Assembly: GCA_963721335.1 (NCBI GenBank)
Contig: CAVRIV010000001.1
Coordinates: forward strand, 1 to 64,000
Direction of reading: 5' to 3'
DNA: 64,000 nt
DNA from: CAVXDY01 sp963721335
GTDB lineage: Bacteria; Actinomycetota; Thermoleophilia; Miltoncostaeales; Miltoncostaeaceae
Shown here: piece after piece, positions 62,601 to 64,000 of the stretch
Layout: the number at the start of each line of letters is the position of its first letter
How positions within the stretch are numbered: position 1 is the first letter of the stretch
Notes under the pieces: model-generated
Database searches by the model: none
The model's input: only the letters and a program-made list of their open reading frames with translations
Told to the model about the DNA's origin: nothing
Position numbers and translations under genes: made by a program

Positions 62601-63986
62601 GCGACATCGACGAGGGCGGGTCGGTGGGCCTGCGCGCGTTCGGGCGCGGGCTCCAGTTCCTGACGCTGCGGCTCGAGGTGATGCTCGAGCACCGACCGGA
62701 CCGGGTGCGCGCCCTGCTGGAGGAGGTCGTGCGCGACCTGGAGGCCGGTGTGCTGGAGCCGCTGCCCCACACGGTGCGCGACCTGGCCGAGGCCGAGGAC
62801 GCCTTCCGGCTGATGGCCGGGGGCCGCTACATCGGCCGGATCGTCCTCGCGCTGGACGAGCCCGGCTACCCGGTGGCGCCCCGTCGCGACGAGAGCCCCT
62901 TCCGGGCCGACGGCACCTACCTGATCACGGGCGGGCTGGGCGGACTCGGGCTCAGCCTGGCAGCTCACATGGCCGGACGCGGCGCCCGCCACCTGGTGCT
63001 GGCGAGCCGCCGGGGGGCGCCGCGGCCCGACGAGGAGGCGGCCCTGCGGGCTCTGCGCCGCACCGGGGTGGAGGTGCGGACGGCGCGCTGCGACGTGGCG
63101 CGCGGCGACGACCTTGCCCGCCTGCTGACGCGGGTCCGCGCCGACGATGCCCCCGCTGCGGGGGATCGTCCACGCGGCCATGGCGCTGGACGACGCCACG
63201 GTCGAGCACCTCGACGCCCCCCGCCTGCGGGCGGCGATCGCGCCCAAGGCGGCCGGGGCCTGGAACCTCCACGCGCTCACGTGCGACGACCCGCTCGAGC
63301 TCTTCGTGATGCTCTCGTCGGTCACCGCCCAGATCGGCACGCGCGGGCAGGCCGCCTACGCCGCCGGCAACGCCGCGCTCGAGGCGCTCTGCGACCACCG
63401 CCGCGCGGAGGGGCGACCGGCGCTGACGCTCGCGCTCGGCGCCATCGCCGACGCCGGCCACGTGGCGCGCCACATGGACGTGCTGCACCGTCTGGCCGGC
63501 GCGGGGCTGGAGTCGCTGCCCGCGGCCGACGCCTGGGAGGGGATGGAGGAACTGTTGCGGCGGGGCGGCGGGCGGCGCACGCTCGCCCGGATGGACTGGG
63601 GCGCCTGGGCCTCGGGCCCGCTGGCCACCCTCGCCACCACCGTCTTCGCCCCGGTGATCCCCCGCGGTCCGCGCCCGCCGGCCGGCGCCGCCGACGGGCC
63701 GGGCGGCGACCTCCTCGCCCGCGTGCGCGCCGCGCCCCCCGCGGAGCGGCGCGCGGCCGTGGAGGGGCACCTGGTGCTGCTGGCCGCCCGGGTGATCGAC
63801 GCTCCCGCCGAGCGGGTGGACCCGTCGCGCCCGCTGACCGAGACGGGCGTCGACTCGCTGATGGCCGTGGAGCTGATGACGGCGGTGCAGCGCGACCTGG
63901 GGGCCTCGCTGGCGCTGGCCGATCTGCTGGAAGGCGCGAGCCTGCGCGACCTCGCGGCCCGGGTGCTGGAGCAGGTGGCGCCGTGA
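56666..63986 (+). CDS. Type I polyketide synthase, KS-AT-DH-cMT-ER-KR-ACP (frameshifted)
   Basis: About 2,440 residues. KS (1-430): Cys in SLAVDTACSSGLTAVHLACA, His in VQAHGTGTAAGDPVEAAAIG and SIKGSIGHVEAAAGMAG. AT (~530-870): VVGHSSGEAAAAVAAGAL, specificity-loop region VPYHGPQM. DH (~890-1170): LEGHTVGGVVTFPGAAFVET (HxxxGxxxxP) and HPALLDAALQTLAVLLDA. C-methyltransferase (~1320-1530): LRVVEVGAGTGSTTAAVLHR. ER (~1740-2060): RVLVHSAAGGVGLAALQVAR. KR (~2080-2310): TYLITGGLGGLGLSLAAHMA, KAAGAWNLH, MLSSVTAQIG, QAAYAAGNAAL. ACP (~2360-2435): ETGVDSLMAVELM. All catalytic residues are visible, so a fully reduced, possibly branched acyl chain is expected. Frame changes near 57690, 57905, 58135, 60478, 61575, 61870 and 63150. 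Confidence 0.85.
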
Positions 63987-64000
63987 CCCGCGACGTGGTC
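63983..64000 (+). CDS. Start of a gene downstream of the PKS (3' partial)
   Basis: GTG 63983 overlaps the PKS stop as GTGA and opens M-T-R-D-V-V before the window ends. The coupled overlap suggests another polyketide-pathway gene; nothing more can be said. Confidence 0.35.

Noticed and set aside
59579..63340. A 1,253-residue open frame on the minus strand opposite the PKS
   Set aside because: Its composition is typical of antisense shadow in GC-rich DNA, with no domain, and the plus strand carries all PKS motifs.
1..64000. CRISPR arrays, rRNA genes, insertion sequences and replication origins
   Set aside because: No regularly spaced repeat series, rRNA sequence, transposase motif or DnaA-box cluster was seen on either strand.

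Overview
This is a very GC-rich chromosomal window. It reads like an actinobacterium, most likely a deep-branching Thermoleophilia-type lineage (Solirubrobacterales/Gaiellales). That placement is inferred from gene content: futalosine-pathway menaquinone genes beside a Bacillus-type qcrABC complex, hemB next to a fused siroheme decarboxylase, an ECF41-type sigma factor, GTG starts, and many TANNNT boxes 6-8 nt before start codons (leaderless transcripts). No rRNA, CRISPR array, replication origin or recombinase gene was seen.

Layout. 1-4.5 kb: three secreted or surface proteins sharing a new-looking INQRISQAAVRR motif, plus an enoyl-CoA hydratase and panE. 4.5-10.4 kb: ddl, an aminotransferase, a GtrA protein and two polytopic glycosyltransferase-like proteins. 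10.4-16.9 kb: a LuxR-type ATPase regulator, an aldehyde dehydrogenase, a YmdB-type phosphoesterase and an M23-like protein. 17-21.8 kb: an AI-2E family permease, an ABC exporter, a methyltransferase and aat. 21.8-23.3 kb: vapBC with a repeat operator, and an SDR enzyme. 23.3-36.3 kb: a heme/menaquinone/respiration supercluster (hemB, ahbAB, hemL, ubiD, qcrABC, ubiX, menG, prenyl synthase, an MqnE-like protein without its Fe-S site, mqnA, mqnC-rhodanese). 36.3-42.2 kb: a diguanylate cyclase, lipA, dcd, tatA, an amidohydrolase that could be the futalosine-pathway deaminase, and a TPR protein. 42.2-48.0 kb: tRNA-Lys(CTT) followed by two more perfect 43-bp copies of its 3' half, which delimit two tandem integrated segments. 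One carries a truncated Ldh2-type gene. The other carries a cyclase-MalT-BTAD triple-fusion regulator. 48-55 kb: cupin, epimerase, two sigma factors, an NmrA-like enzyme and another large LuxR regulator. 55.3-64 kb: a GNAT/autoinducer-synthase-like fusion protein coupled to a one-module, fully reducing type I PKS that runs to the window edge.

Sequence quality matters here. Many genes, above all between 29 and 36 kb, are broken by single-base indels that restore a textbook protein once removed. Most are +1 insertions of one style (CC read as CGC, GG read as GCG). I treat these genes as intact in the organism and give their outer bounds; frame changes are noted per gene. The genes at 16.9-22.5 kb, hemB, hemL, ubiD, dcd and 48-50.5 kb are clean.

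How the genes fit together: hemB and hemL make tetrapyrrole precursors, and ahbAB suggests heme through siroheme. Menaquinone made with mqnA, mqnC, ubiD/ubiX, menG and the prenyl synthase would feed the quinol:cytochrome c reductase qcrABC, which needs that heme.
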